Source of the DNA: Undibacterium sp. KW1
Lineage (GTDB): Bacteria > Pseudomonadota > Gammaproteobacteria > Burkholderiales > Burkholderiaceae_D
Length of the DNA stretch: 64,000 nt
Direction: 5' to 3'
Assembly (NCBI RefSeq): GCF_009937955.1
Contig: NZ_AP018439.1
Span: forward strand, 2,604,001-2,668,000
Shown: positions 39,543-48,695 of the stretch, piece after piece
Position numbering within the stretch: the first letter of the stretch is position 1
Layout: every line of letters starts with the position of its first letter
Translations under genes and position numbers: made by a program
The notes under the pieces: generated by a model
What the model saw: only the letters and a program-made list of their open reading frames with translations
Told to the model about the DNA's origin: nothing
Database searches by the model: none

Positions 39543-40274
39543 ATGGGGCTGACACAAAAATTAAGCCGCTTCGCGGCGCGCCACGCAGCAAATCGCTGGT
39601 TGCCACTCAATAAGGGTAGGGGGGTGGTCAGTTTCAGTTTTGATGATGTACCAGCCAGTGCCTGCCATCAGGGTGCCATGTTGCTGGAGTTATACCAGGC
39701 ACGCGGTACTTTCTATATATGTGGCAGCCTGACTGATGGTGTCGAGCAAAATCAGCCTTGTCATAGCGTCGAGGACTTGCAGCGTTTGTTGCAAAATGAG
39801 CATGAAATTGGTTGTCACACCTACTCGCACACCAATTGCGCCAATGCTACTTCCGATTTTTTAGTAGCTGACTGGGAACGCAATCAGGCTTTTTTTAAGC
39901 AGAACAATATCGCTAATCACGGTTTTGCTTTTCCTTTTGGTGCCTATGACCTGAGTAGCAAACTGGCAGCAACCAAACGCTTCTCATATAACCGCATTAC
40001 CGGTGGTGGCACGCAGACTGGGCGTGCCGACTTGTCAGCATTGCGTGCGCAGGCCCTGTACTCAGCCAACAACAATCAGGATGAGATTGGTGCTTTGATC
40101 AAACACACTGCCTCAACAGGTGGCTGGTTGATCTTATACAGCCATGAAGTCAGTGAAACACCGGGGCCATGGGGGACAACACCCGCTTTGTTGGAGAGTG
40201 CCTTGCAGACAGCAGCACAAGAAAGTTGCCAGATATTACCAGTGCAAAAAGCAATTGATTTTTTTCTTTCCTGA
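39543..40274 (+). CDS. Polysaccharide deacetylase (NodB domain)
   Basis: 243 aa. NodB motifs: FSFDDVPAS carries the catalytic and metal aspartates, and GCHTYSHTNC carries the two metal histidines. FPFGAYD and LYSHEVSETPG complete the site. No signal peptide is obvious, so it may act in the cytoplasm or on lipid-linked sugars. It starts immediately after the barrel gene and is likely co-translated with it. Confidence 0.87.
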   Translation: MGLTQKLSRFAARHAANRWLPLNKGRGVVSFSFDDVPASACHQGAMLLELYQARGTFYICGSLTDGVEQNQPCHSVEDLQRLLQNEHEIGCHTYSHTNCANATSDFLVADWERNQAFFKQNNIANHGFAFPFGAYDLSSKLAATKRFSYNRITGGGTQTGRADLSALRAQALYSANNNQDEIGALIKHTASTGGWLILYSHEVSETPGPWGTTPALLESALQTAAQESCQILPVQKAIDFFLS

Positions 40275-40363
40275 CGGTGCACATGGTTTTTACTCAATTC
40301 AGACTTGGGTAAGTTACAATTCTTGCGGTTTTAATCTTAATTTTCAGGTAGCAGACAACATCC

Positions 40364-42250
40364 ATGAGCCAACATAGCCAGTTTACCTTGCTGTCACAGC
40401 GTCGTTTTGCCCCTTTCTTCTGGACGCAATTTCTTGGCGCATTCAATGACAATGTATTCAAGACGGCCTTGCTGACCATACTGACCTATGACGCATTGTC
40501 CTGGACGAATATGGATGTCGGCTTGCTGAATAACCTGATACCAGGCTTATTCATTTTACCCTTCGTGCTGTTCTCAGCAACCTCAGGTCAACTGGCCGAC
40601 AAGTTTGAAAAAGGTCGTATGGCCCGCAATGTCAAGTTGCTCGAAATCGGCATCATGCTGGTTGCTGCAGTTGGCTGGCAAACACATAATTTATGGCTTT
40701 TGATTGCCGCTGTTTGCGGCATGGGCATACATTCCACCTTGTTTGGTCCTGTCAAATATGCCTACTTGCCCCAGCATCTGAAGACAGATGAGCTGGTAGG
40801 AGGCAATGGTCTGATAGAAATGGGTACCTTTGTCGGTATCTTGCTTGGTGAAATTTTGGGCGCCATGCTGGTCGTACACAAGCCATGGGGTACTGAGTTG
40901 GTAGCAGGGGGCGCGATAGTTGTTGCTATCGTGGGTTACCTGACTGCATTGCGTATCCCTGATTCGCCAGCCCCTGCGCCAGAATTGAAAATCAACTGGA
41001 ACCCGGCGACTGAAACCATCAGGAACATCAGCTTTAGCAAACAGAACCGTCCTGTATTTTTATCCTTGCTGGGTAATTCCTGGTTCTGGTTCTATGGTGC
41101 CATCGTATTGGCACAATTCCCTTTGTATGCCAAAAATTACCTGCATGGCGACCATAGCGTCTTCGTGCTTTTGCTGACTATATTCTCTTTCGGTATAGGT
41201 GCTGGTTCTTTGTTATGTGAAAAACTGTCTGGTCATAAGGTGGAAATTGGTCTGGTGCCGTTTGGTGCCATAGGTTTGTCGGTATTTGGTTTTGATTTGT
41301 ATTTATCCAGTCTGAGCTATACCAATGTGGCAACTGTTGGCGCAATGGATTTCATCAAGCAGGCTGGCAGTTTGCACATTCTGTTCGATATCACGATGAT
41401 AGGTATTTTTGGCGGCTTATACATCGTGCCTTTGTTTGCCTTGATACAGACACGCTGCGATCCAAAGCATTTGTCACGCACAATAGCAGGCATGAACATC
41501 CTGAACGCTCTGTTCATGGTGGTAGCCTCCTTGTCGGCAGTAGCCATGCTGGAAAAAGGCTTCACGATACCGCAAATCTTCATGGCAACAGCCATCCTGA
41601 ATGCCATCGTGGCGATCTATATCTTCAGCCTGGTGCCAGAATTCCTGATGCGCTTTATTGCCTGGCTGTTGATACACACTATCTACAAGGTCAAATCTAT
41701 CAACACTGAGCGGATACCCGATGAAGGTGCGGGCATCCTCGTCTGTAATCATGTCAGCTACATGGATGCCATCGTCATCATGGCATCAAGCCCGAGGCCG
41801 GTACGCTTTGTCATGGATCACCGGATATTTAAAATACCTTTCCTGTCCTGGGTATTCCGTACTGCCAAGGCCATCCCGATTGCACCGGCTAAAGAAGACC
41901 CGTGGTTGATGGAGAAATCATTTATTGACGTAGCCCAGGCTTTGCATGAAGGTGATCTGGTCTGCATTTTCCCGGAGGGTAAATTGACCGCCACAGGTGA
42001 ACTGAATGAATTCAAAGGCGGGATTATGAAAATACTGGAACGTAGCCCCGTTCCGGTTTATCCACTGGCTTTGCGTGGGCTATGGGGCAGTGTATTTTCA
42101 AGGGATAAAAGCAATTCATTCGGACGCGCATTCCGTCGCGGACCATTTTCCAAACTGGAACTGGTCGTGGGCGACGTTATGCAGCCTCAGGATGTGACGC
42201 CACAAACGCTACAGGAAAAAGTCAGCGAGTTGCGTGGTGAGTGGAAATAA
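40364..42250 (+). CDS. Fusion of an LplT-like MFS transporter with a PlsC acyltransferase
   Basis: 628 aa. Residues 1 to about 430 are a 12-helix MFS unit beginning QRRFAPFFWTQFLGAFNDNVFK, as in LplT. Residues about 445-628 are a PlsC domain with NHVSYMD (His463, Asp468) and FPEG (about 536-539). The acyl-ACP synthetase domain that follows in longer three-domain relatives is absent. The likely role is import of lysophospholipid and its re-acylation using acyl-ACP or acyl-CoA from elsewhere (inference). A perfect palindrome terminator follows. Confidence 0.85.
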   Translation: MSQHSQFTLLSQRRFAPFFWTQFLGAFNDNVFKTALLTILTYDALSWTNMDVGLLNNLIPGLFILPFVLFSATSGQLADKFEKGRMARNVKLLEIGIMLVAAVGWQTHNLWLLIAAVCGMGIHSTLFGPVKYAYLPQHLKTDELVGGNGLIEMGTFVGILLGEILGAMLVVHKPWGTELVAGGAIVVAIVGYLTALRIPDSPAPAPELKINWNPATETIRNISFSKQNRPVFLSLLGNSWFWFYGAIVLAQFPLYAKNYLHGDHSVFVLLLTIFSFGIGAGSLLCEKLSGHKVEIGLVPFGAIGLSVFGFDLYLSSLSYTNVATVGAMDFIKQAGSLHILFDITMIGIFGGLYIVPLFALIQTRCDPKHLSRTIAGMNILNALFMVVASLSAVAMLEKGFTIPQIFMATAILNAIVAIYIFSLVPEFLMRFIAWLLIHTIYKVKSINTERIPDEGAGILVCNHVSYMDAIVIMASSPRPVRFVMDHRIFKIPFLSWVFRTAKAIPIAPAKEDPWLMEKSFIDVAQALHEGDLVCIFPEGKLTATGELNEFKGGIMKILERSPVPVYPLALRGLWGSVFSRDKSNSFGRAFRRGPFSKLELVVGDVMQPQDVTPQTLQEKVSELRGEWK

Positions 42251-42299
42251 TATTCGGATGTCAGCTTGCTCTCTATTCTGATTCAAGCTGATTAAGATG

Positions 42300-42335
42300 A
42301 AAAAAGGCGCATTCAATATTGAATGCGCCTTTTTT
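42300..42335. terminator. Perfect 36-nt palindromic terminator
   Basis: The 36 bases are fully self-complementary, with a GGCGCATTC core, six As at the left and six Ts at the right. It serves the transporter-acyltransferase gene and the convergent phoH. Confidence 0.9.
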
Positions 42336-42366
42336 ATTTGTTGCGTTTTTTACTGCGCGAGTTCGA

Positions 42367-44082
42367 TCACAAAATCTCGCTCGCGTGATCTGCCAGACGT
42401 GAACGTTCACCGCGAGCCAGTGTTACATGGCCGCTATGCGCCCAGCCTTTGAATCTGTCTACAACATAAGTCAGACCGCTGGAGCCTTCAGTCAGGTAAG
42501 GCGTATCGATCTGGGCAATATTACCCAGGCAGATGATCTTGGTGCCGGGGCCCGCGCGTGTTACCAAGGTCTTGACCTGTTTGGGTGTCAAGTTCTGCGC
42601 TTCGTCGATGATGAGGAATTTATTGACGAAAGTACGGCCACGCATGAAGTTCAGGGACTTGATCTTGATCTTCGAACGTATCAAATCCTGAGTGGCGGCA
42701 CGACCCCAGTCACCGGCATCATTATCAGACTTGTTGAGCACTTCCAGATTGTCGTCAAAAGCGCCCATCCATGGCGACATTTTTTCTTCCTCTGTACCTG
42801 GCAGGAAACCTATGTCTTCACCTACAGGCACAGTAACGCGCGTGACGATGATTTCATTATAGGTTTTGGTTTCCAGCACTTGTGCCAGACCTGCAGCCAA
42901 AGCGAGCAAGGTCTTGCCTGTACCAGCCTGACCCAGCAGGGTAACGAAATCGCATTCCGGGTCCATCAAGAGATTCAATGCAAAGTTTTGCTCGCGGTTG
43001 CGTGAGGTGATGCCCCAGACACTATGCTTGACATGGCCATAGTCACGCAAGGTTTGCAGTACCGCAGTCTTGCCATTGATCTGCCTGACCTGGCCATAGA
43101 AAGATGCTTCACCATTCTTGGGCTCCAGATACACAAACTGATTCACCAGCAGGGATGGGATGACAGGGCCGGTAATGCGGTAAAAAGTTGTGCTCAGGCC
43201 ATTGCGGTTTTCTTGCCAGGTTTCTATACCCTTGCCATGCTTGTTCCAGAAGTCATCAGGCAACTGCACGATGCCGGAATACAGCAGATCAGAATCTTCC
43301 AATACATGGTCATTGAAGTAATCTTCGGCAGGCAAGCCCATGGCGCGCGCCTTGATACGCATGTTGATGTCTTTTGACACCAGTACCACAGGGCGGCCCG
43401 GCATTTCTGTTTCCAGCGCACGGACTACACCAAGTATCTGGTTATCTGCCTTACCTTTAGGCAGACCAACCGGCAAGTCGGCGCTTTGCAGCTTGGTCTG
43501 GAAGTACAGATGACCCTTGGCATCCTTGTTGCCCAGCTTGGACAGCAAGATGCCTTTTTCTATATCGTGATGATCGATATCACCTACCAGGGCATCCAGC
43601 GAGCGTGATACCTGACGTGCATTGCGGGCGACCTCGGACATGCCTTTTTTATGATCATCCAATTCTTCCAGCGTGATCATAGGCAGGTAGACATCATGCT
43701 CTTCAAAACGGAATAGCGATGATGGATCATGCATCAGGACGTTGGTGTCCAGTACAAACAATTTGGTCGTGCCAGATTTATCCGCAGCACGGCTGGTACC
43801 TGACTTGACCCGGCTGTCATGGGTTTTGGCCTTGCTGGCAGCAACGACAGGCAAGCTTTTGGCGATGGCTGCCGGTACCGGTTTCCCTGCAACAGGTTTG
43901 CTCACAACAGCGGGAACCGTTGCGATTTTCTTTCTTTGTGGTGCCGGGGCGACATCAATAGCTTTGATTTTCTCTGGCGTTGCGGATTTTATTGTTTTGG
44001 CTGGTTTGCCTTTTTCTGCCTTCGGAAAATCCTTGGGTGAAAGCAGTGCTGCTGGTTTGGTCGGCATTTTTGGCAATGGCAT
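42367..44082 (-). CDS. phoH: PhoH family ATPase with N-terminal PIN domain
   Basis: 571 aa from ATG 44082, with GAGG six bases upstream; a TTG at 44097 is the alternative. A basic, low-complexity leader of about 100 residues (Lys/Pro/Ala) comes first. A PIN nuclease domain (FVLDTNVLMHDP, then EELDDHKKG) follows, and a PhoH ATPase domain has GQAGTGKT near residue 387. PIN-PhoH proteins act as RNA helicase-nucleases, often in toxin-antitoxin-like or RNA-turnover roles. The long leader is unusual. Confidence 0.92.
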   Translation of the reverse strand: MPLPKMPTKPAALLSPKDFPKAEKGKPAKTIKSATPEKIKAIDVAPAPQRKKIATVPAVVSKPVAGKPVPAAIAKSLPVVAASKAKTHDSRVKSGTSRAADKSGTTKLFVLDTNVLMHDPSSLFRFEEHDVYLPMITLEELDDHKKGMSEVARNARQVSRSLDALVGDIDHHDIEKGILLSKLGNKDAKGHLYFQTKLQSADLPVGLPKGKADNQILGVVRALETEMPGRPVVLVSKDINMRIKARAMGLPAEDYFNDHVLEDSDLLYSGIVQLPDDFWNKHGKGIETWQENRNGLSTTFYRITGPVIPSLLVNQFVYLEPKNGEASFYGQVRQINGKTAVLQTLRDYGHVKHSVWGITSRNREQNFALNLLMDPECDFVTLLGQAGTGKTLLALAAGLAQVLETKTYNEIIVTRVTVPVGEDIGFLPGTEEEKMSPWMGAFDDNLEVLNKSDNDAGDWGRAATQDLIRSKIKIKSLNFMRGRTFVNKFLIIDEAQNLTPKQVKTLVTRAGPGTKIICLGNIAQIDTPYLTEGSSGLTYVVDRFKGWAHSGHVTLARGERSRLADHASEIL

Positions 44083-44198
44083 GAAAACCTCAATCAAAAA
44101 GTGAGAGCTGAAAAGTTAAAAGCCGCTGAGGACATACCAACATTGCTGCTGGCACTGTCTTTCGCGGCTTTTATCAAGAGTAATTCTGGAGAGTTCAA

Positions 44199-44681
44199 TT
44201 AAGTTTGGGCGCTCACAAATTCGAGTACTTCATCTACGTGTCCTGCTACTTTGACTCCACGCCATTCTTTCACTAATTTACCGTTGCCGTCAATCACAAA
44301 TGTGCTGCGCTCGATGCCACGTACCTGTTTGCCATACATGTTCTTCATTTTCATCACGTTGAACAACAGACACAGGGTTTCATCAGGATCAGAAATCAAC
44401 TCGAAAGGCAGACCTAACTTGCTCTTAAAGCCTTCGTGAGAGCGCAGACTGTCACGGCTGATACCAAAAACGACAGCATTGGCTAGCTGAAATTGTGGGT
44501 GGAGATCACGGAAGGCGATACTTTCCGTAGTACAGCCTGGGGTGTTGTCTTTTGGGTAAAAATAAATAATGATATTTTTACCAATGTAGTTACTTAATTT
44601 AAACGCTTTGTCGCCAGTCATTGCGGCGGAAAATTCAGGTACCTGGCATTGCAGTGCAGAAGGGGTCTCAGCCACTTTCAT
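44199..44681 (-). CDS. bcp: Peroxiredoxin, Bcp/PrxQ type
   Basis: 160 aa. The peroxidatic Cys50 is in DNTPGCTTES, with Arg at ISRDS completing the peroxidase site. The resolving cysteine five residues later, present in E. coli Bcp, is replaced (Ile55). The other cysteines are Cys12 and Cys104, so it may work as a 1-Cys enzyme or use a different partner. It reduces peroxides in the cytoplasm. It lies 36 bp downstream of arnD, on the same strand. Confidence 0.9.
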   Translation of the reverse strand: MKVAETPSALQCQVPEFSAAMTGDKAFKLSNYIGKNIIIYFYPKDNTPGCTTESIAFRDLHPQFQLANAVVFGISRDSLRSHEGFKSKLGLPFELISDPDETLCLLFNVMKMKNMYGKQVRGIERSTFVIDGNGKLVKEWRGVKVAGHVDEVLEFVSAQT

Positions 44682-44717
44682 CTCCTTGGTTAGGGGTGGA
44701 GAAATGTTGCTGACTGA

Positions 44718-45653
44718 CTAGATCAGGGCGACCAGCTCTCCGGAACGGCCTGGCAAGCCCGCCCATGATAATGGACGTGTCGGTAAATCCTCATTTTTGA
44801 TGGATTCATAATAATCCGCCATGGAAATGCAACGATAACCTTGCTTGTGCCAGCCTGTCAGCAATTCCTCGAATATGGGGGCGAGTTTCTGTCCTTCAAG
44901 CTCTGCATGTAAGGTAAATACATGATCTTTTGGAATTGCTGTCAGTCCCAGTATATTCGCAGCGATATTTGACTCGCTAATGACATTGCCTGCAATGTCG
45001 CGTCCCAGCAACTCGTCGAGAGTAGGCAGGGTAGTTGGCATCTGTATACAGGACATAACATTGGCACCCACTTGCAGGCGGTAAGGGCCAGCCTTCGGAT
45101 CGCTGAGACCGCCATCTTCATTGAGCATGGCGCGTCCGTCAGATGCGTATTGCATGCCGAACTGGTCAAGCTGGGCAAAAGCGTGATCATTCATTTGCCA
45201 GCCAGCCGCACCATGGGTTTTTGGTGTTGCGCCGAAAATCTGCTGGAAGCGTTGGTGAGCTTGCAGCATCTGCTTGCGCGTCCAATCCAGGTCCCGCACC
45301 CGCACATTATCTTGCCAGACTACGTGATCCCAGGTATGTATGCCACACTCAAAACCAGCATCACGTACTGCCTGCATTTCGGTCGTGCAACTACCTATAT
45401 CCGGGGCAGGCAGGAACACGCCATACATCAGGGTCTTGAAACCGTAGTGTTCAAGAACCGAGGTGCGTGACACTTTTTGGAAAAAACCAGGGCGGAATGC
45501 CCTGCGCAAGGCCCAGCCAGTGTGGTCCTTGCCCAAGGAAAACAGGAAAGTTGCGCCTGCATTATGCTTCTTGAGAATGCGCACCAGATTAGGTACGCCT
45601 TCTTTAGTGCCGCGATAGGTATCGACGTCGATCTTGAGAACGATGGTAGGCAT
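44718..45653 (-). CDS. arnD: 4-deoxy-4-formamido-L-arabinose-phosphoundecaprenol deformylase
   Basis: 311 aa. A NodB-type deacetylase that removes the formyl group from undecaprenyl-P-Ara4FN at the inner membrane. Metal and catalytic residues appear in KIDVDTYRG (D9, D11) and GIHTWDHVVW. Last arn gene in transcription order; the gap to the upstream arnA dehydrogenase part is 19 bp. Identity is firm from context and sequence. Confidence 0.95.
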   Translation of the reverse strand: MPTIVLKIDVDTYRGTKEGVPNLVRILKKHNAGATFLFSLGKDHTGWALRRAFRPGFFQKVSRTSVLEHYGFKTLMYGVFLPAPDIGSCTTEMQAVRDAGFECGIHTWDHVVWQDNVRVRDLDWTRKQMLQAHQRFQQIFGATPKTHGAAGWQMNDHAFAQLDQFGMQYASDGRAMLNEDGGLSDPKAGPYRLQVGANVMSCIQMPTTLPTLDELLGRDIAGNVISESNIAANILGLTAIPKDHVFTLHAELEGQKLAPIFEELLTGWHKQGYRCISMADYYESIKNEDLPTRPLSWAGLPGRSGELVALI

Positions 45654-45672
45654 GTAATCCAGTATTAGTCCA

Positions 45673-46713
45673 TCAATCCATCAAGGCGCGTGCTTCAGCT
45701 ACCTGACTGCGATAAGCATCAAAAATATTACGCATGGTGTCTGGCATGGTGGTCACTGGCTTCCAGCCCAGTTCTTCACAAGTGTTGGTGATTTTTGGAA
45801 CGCGGTTTTGCACGTCCTGATAACCTTTGCCATAGTAGGCTGCAGAAGTGGTTTCTGTCAGCTCTACTTTTTTGGCTGTCTCAGCATACTCTGGATATTC
45901 AGCAGCCAGATCCAGCATCATGTGTGCCAGCTCGCGGATGGAGAAATTATTGGATGGATTACCGATGTTATAGATCTTGCCGCTGGCTACGCCGTTTTTG
46001 TTATCAATAATACGCATCAAGGCGTCGATACCGTCGTCGATATAGGTGAATGCACGTTTCTGCGCGCCGCCATCGACCAGGGAAATATTTTCACCACGAA
46101 CGATATGGCCAAAGAATTGCGTCACGACGCGTGAGCTGCCTTCTTTTGGTGTGTGGATGTTGTCCAGGCCAGCGCCGATCCAGTTAAATGGACGGAACAG
46201 GGTGAAGTTCAGGCCTTCCATACCATAACCCCAGATCACGCGGTCCATCAACTGCTTGGCGCAAGAATAAATCCAGCGTGGTTTATTGATAGGGCCGCAA
46301 ATCAGTTCAGATTCTTCTGGATCAAACTCTTCATCATGGCACATGCCATACACTTCAGAAGTGGATGGGAATACCAGGTGCTTGCCGTATTTTGCAGCAG
46401 AACGGACGATAGGCAGATTGGCTTCAAAATCGAGCTCAAATACGCGCAAAGGTTGTTTTACGTATGTGGAAGGTGTAGCGATCGCCACCAGGGGCAGGAT
46501 GACATCGCACTTCTTGACATGGTATTCCACCCATTCTTTATTGATGGTGATGTCGCCTTCAAAGAAATGCATGCGCGGGTGATTGAGCAAGTCGCCCAGA
46601 CGCTCGGTTTGCATGTCCATGCCATACACTTCCCAGTCTGTGGTTTCGAGGATGCGCTTGGACAAATGGTGACCGATAAAACCGTTCACGCCAAGTATGA
46701 GGACTTTTTTCAT
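45673..46713 (-). CDS. arnA: UDP-glucuronic acid oxidative decarboxylase (ArnA C-terminal part)
   Basis: 346 aa. Converts UDP-glucuronate with NAD+ to UDP-4-keto-pentose (UDP-Ara4O). The NAD motif GVNGFIG is at 8-14, STSE at 117-120 and YSCAK at 149-153. In E. coli this is the C-terminal domain of the bifunctional ArnA; here it is a separate gene, 57 bp after the formyltransferase gene. Its substrate must come from UDP-glucose dehydrogenase, which is not encoded in this window. Confidence 0.94.
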   Translation of the reverse strand: MKKVLILGVNGFIGHHLSKRILETTDWEVYGMDMQTERLGDLLNHPRMHFFEGDITINKEWVEYHVKKCDVILPLVAIATPSTYVKQPLRVFELDFEANLPIVRSAAKYGKHLVFPSTSEVYGMCHDEEFDPEESELICGPINKPRWIYSCAKQLMDRVIWGYGMEGLNFTLFRPFNWIGAGLDNIHTPKEGSSRVVTQFFGHIVRGENISLVDGGAQKRAFTYIDDGIDALMRIIDNKNGVASGKIYNIGNPSNNFSIRELAHMMLDLAAEYPEYAETAKKVELTETTSAAYYGKGYQDVQNRVPKITNTCEELGWKPVTTMPDTMRNIFDAYRSQVAEARALMD

Positions 46714-46770
46714 AATGAATTCTTTTTAAAGTAAATGTTGATTGCTAGTTCAGATGTGCAAAACAAAGGC

Positions 46771-47700
46771 TTATGCTGCTTGCTTTAACAGGGCCGCCAA
46801 TTCCTGCGCGCCCACGATTTTGCCATCCATTAACAATTCAATAATATGCAGTGCCCGGCCATCGCCGCACACGCCAAGGACGTTATTATCTACTACATGT
46901 AAGCCTGTCGGCAAATTTGCCGCGTTGCCTTTGAATAAACGTGCTTTTCCGATAATAAATCGATGGCCAGCCTGATCGGTAAATGCACCAGGATAGGGAG
47001 GGGCAACGGCCCTGTGCAGGTTATATACCTGTTGCGCAGTCTGTTCCCAGTTGATGCGGCCATCTTCAGGTTTGCGGCCGCCAAAGTAACTGCCGGCGGA
47101 CAAATCATTAGGCAAACGCCTGGCTGTGCCTGCGATCAAGTTGGGCAGCGCAGTCCACAGACATTGTTCTGCTGCCACCGTCAACTTACCAAACACCTCA
47201 TAGGCTGTGTCATCCGGCAAAATAGGTGCAGCTACCTGGGCCAGGATTTCACCAGCATCCGGCTTCAGGGCCATTTCGTGCAGGGTGGCGCCAGTTTCAG
47301 TTTCGCCATGCAAGACTGCCCAGTTAACTGGCACGCGGCCACGGTATTTAGGCAGCAAAGAACCATGCAGGTTGTAAGCACCGCGTTTGGCCAAAGCCAG
47401 CACATCCAGCGGCAACATGTGGCGATAATAAAAGCTGAAAATGAAATCTGGCGCTATGGCTGCTACCCACTCTTTCAATTCAGCTGATTTTGGGTCATCA
47501 GGTGTGATGCAGGTTATGCCTTGCTCACGGCAAAGATCGGCCACTGATTCAAACCAGATGGTTTCTGCCGGGTTATCAGTGTGGCTAACAACCAGTTTGA
47601 CGTCTATACCGCGTGCCAGCAAAGTCTTGATGCAACGCACGCCTACGCTGTGATAGGCAAAAACCACCGCTGTTGCAGGGGAGGATGCTGATGTTGTCAT
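46771..47700 (-). CDS. arnA: UDP-L-Ara4N formyltransferase (ArnA N-terminal part)
   Basis: 309 aa. Uses 10-formyl-tetrahydrofolate to N-formylate UDP-L-Ara4N. Catalytic residues line up with the family: Asn110, His112 (YNLHGSLLP) and Asp148 (KPDAGEI). The C-terminal OB-like region (FLKGNAANLPTG...) is present. It is a standalone version of the E. coli ArnA N-terminal domain, 10 bp downstream of arnC. Confidence 0.93.
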   Translation of the reverse strand: MTTSASSPATAVVFAYHSVGVRCIKTLLARGIDVKLVVSHTDNPAETIWFESVADLCREQGITCITPDDPKSAELKEWVAAIAPDFIFSFYYRHMLPLDVLALAKRGAYNLHGSLLPKYRGRVPVNWAVLHGETETGATLHEMALKPDAGEILAQVAAPILPDDTAYEVFGKLTVAAEQCLWTALPNLIAGTARRLPNDLSAGSYFGGRKPEDGRINWEQTAQQVYNLHRAVAPPYPGAFTDQAGHRFIIGKARLFKGNAANLPTGLHVVDNNVLGVCGDGRALHIIELLMDGKIVGAQELAALLKQAA

Positions 47701-47710
47701 CTCTGCTTTC

Positions 47711-48676
47711 TTAATTAACTTCAGGCAAATCCGGGGTGGATTGTTCCAAGATGGTCTGCACTACATAGCGCGGACGGCCACGCACCTGCTGGTAAATCCG
47801 GCCTACGTACTCACCGAGCAAACCTATGCCAAACAGGATCACACCCATCAGGAAGAAGGCGATCGCAAATAGCGTGAACAGACCTTCTGCTTCAGCGCCC
47901 AGCACAAAGCGGCGTATCAGCAACAGCAATACCAGGCCGCCAGACAAGACCGACAGCACCATGCCCAGCATGGAGAACCATTGCAGGGGCATGATGGAGA
48001 AGCCCGTCATCAAATCGAAATTCAGGCGTATCAGACTGTAAATCGAATACTTTGATTCACCGGCAGAACGTTCTTCGTGCTCAACGATGATTTCTGTGGG
48101 CTTGCGCGCAAAGGTATAAGCCAGGGCAGGGACGAAGGTATTCACTTCACTGCATTGATTAATCAGATTAATCACATTGCGGCCATAGGCGCGTAACATG
48201 TTGCCCTGGTCCGTGATTTTGATGCGCGTGATTTTTTCACGGAAGCGGTTCATCGCCTTGGACGCATAAGTACGCCAGGCAGAATCCTGGCGCTTGCGGC
48301 GTATGGAACCCACGTAATCATAGCCTTCACGCATTTTATCGACGAGGGCACCGATTTCTTCTGGTGGATTTTGCAAATCCGCATCCAAGGTGACGACGAT
48401 TTCACCGCGTGTAGCTTCAAATCCAGCCAGAATAGCCATGTGCTGGCCATAATTGCCATTGAACAGCACGACACGCGTAACATCCGGGCGCAGGCGATAC
48501 TGGTCAGCCAGCAAGGCAGGCGTGTTATCGCGGCTGCCATCGTTGACAAAGACTATTTCATAGCTGACACCGCGCGCGGCCAGCGTGTCAAGCGCAGGGT
48601 ACAGGCGTTCAAACAGCTTGGCCAGGCCAGCTTCTTCGTTGTAGACGGGTATGACAACAGAGAGTTCGGGTTTCAT
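47711..48676 (-). CDS. arnC: Undecaprenyl-phosphate Ara4FN transferase
   Basis: 321 aa. A GT2 glycosyltransferase with DAD at 98-100 (VTLDADLQNPP) and two C-terminal transmembrane helices (about 233-295). It transfers Ara4FN from UDP to undecaprenyl phosphate on the cytoplasmic face. The last helix is followed by GEYVGRIYQQVRGRPRY, usual in ArnC. Gap to arnB is 19 bp. Confidence 0.95.
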   Translation of the reverse strand: MKPELSVVIPVYNEEAGLAKLFERLYPALDTLAARGVSYEIVFVNDGSRDNTPALLADQYRLRPDVTRVVLFNGNYGQHMAILAGFEATRGEIVVTLDADLQNPPEEIGALVDKMREGYDYVGSIRRKRQDSAWRTYASKAMNRFREKITRIKITDQGNMLRAYGRNVINLINQCSEVNTFVPALAYTFARKPTEIIVEHEERSAGESKYSIYSLIRLNFDLMTGFSIMPLQWFSMLGMVLSVLSGGLVLLLLIRRFVLGAEAEGLFTLFAIAFFLMGVILFGIGLLGEYVGRIYQQVRGRPRYVVQTILEQSTPDLPEVN

Positions 48677-48695
48677 TGGTATTGTTCTGCCGATT

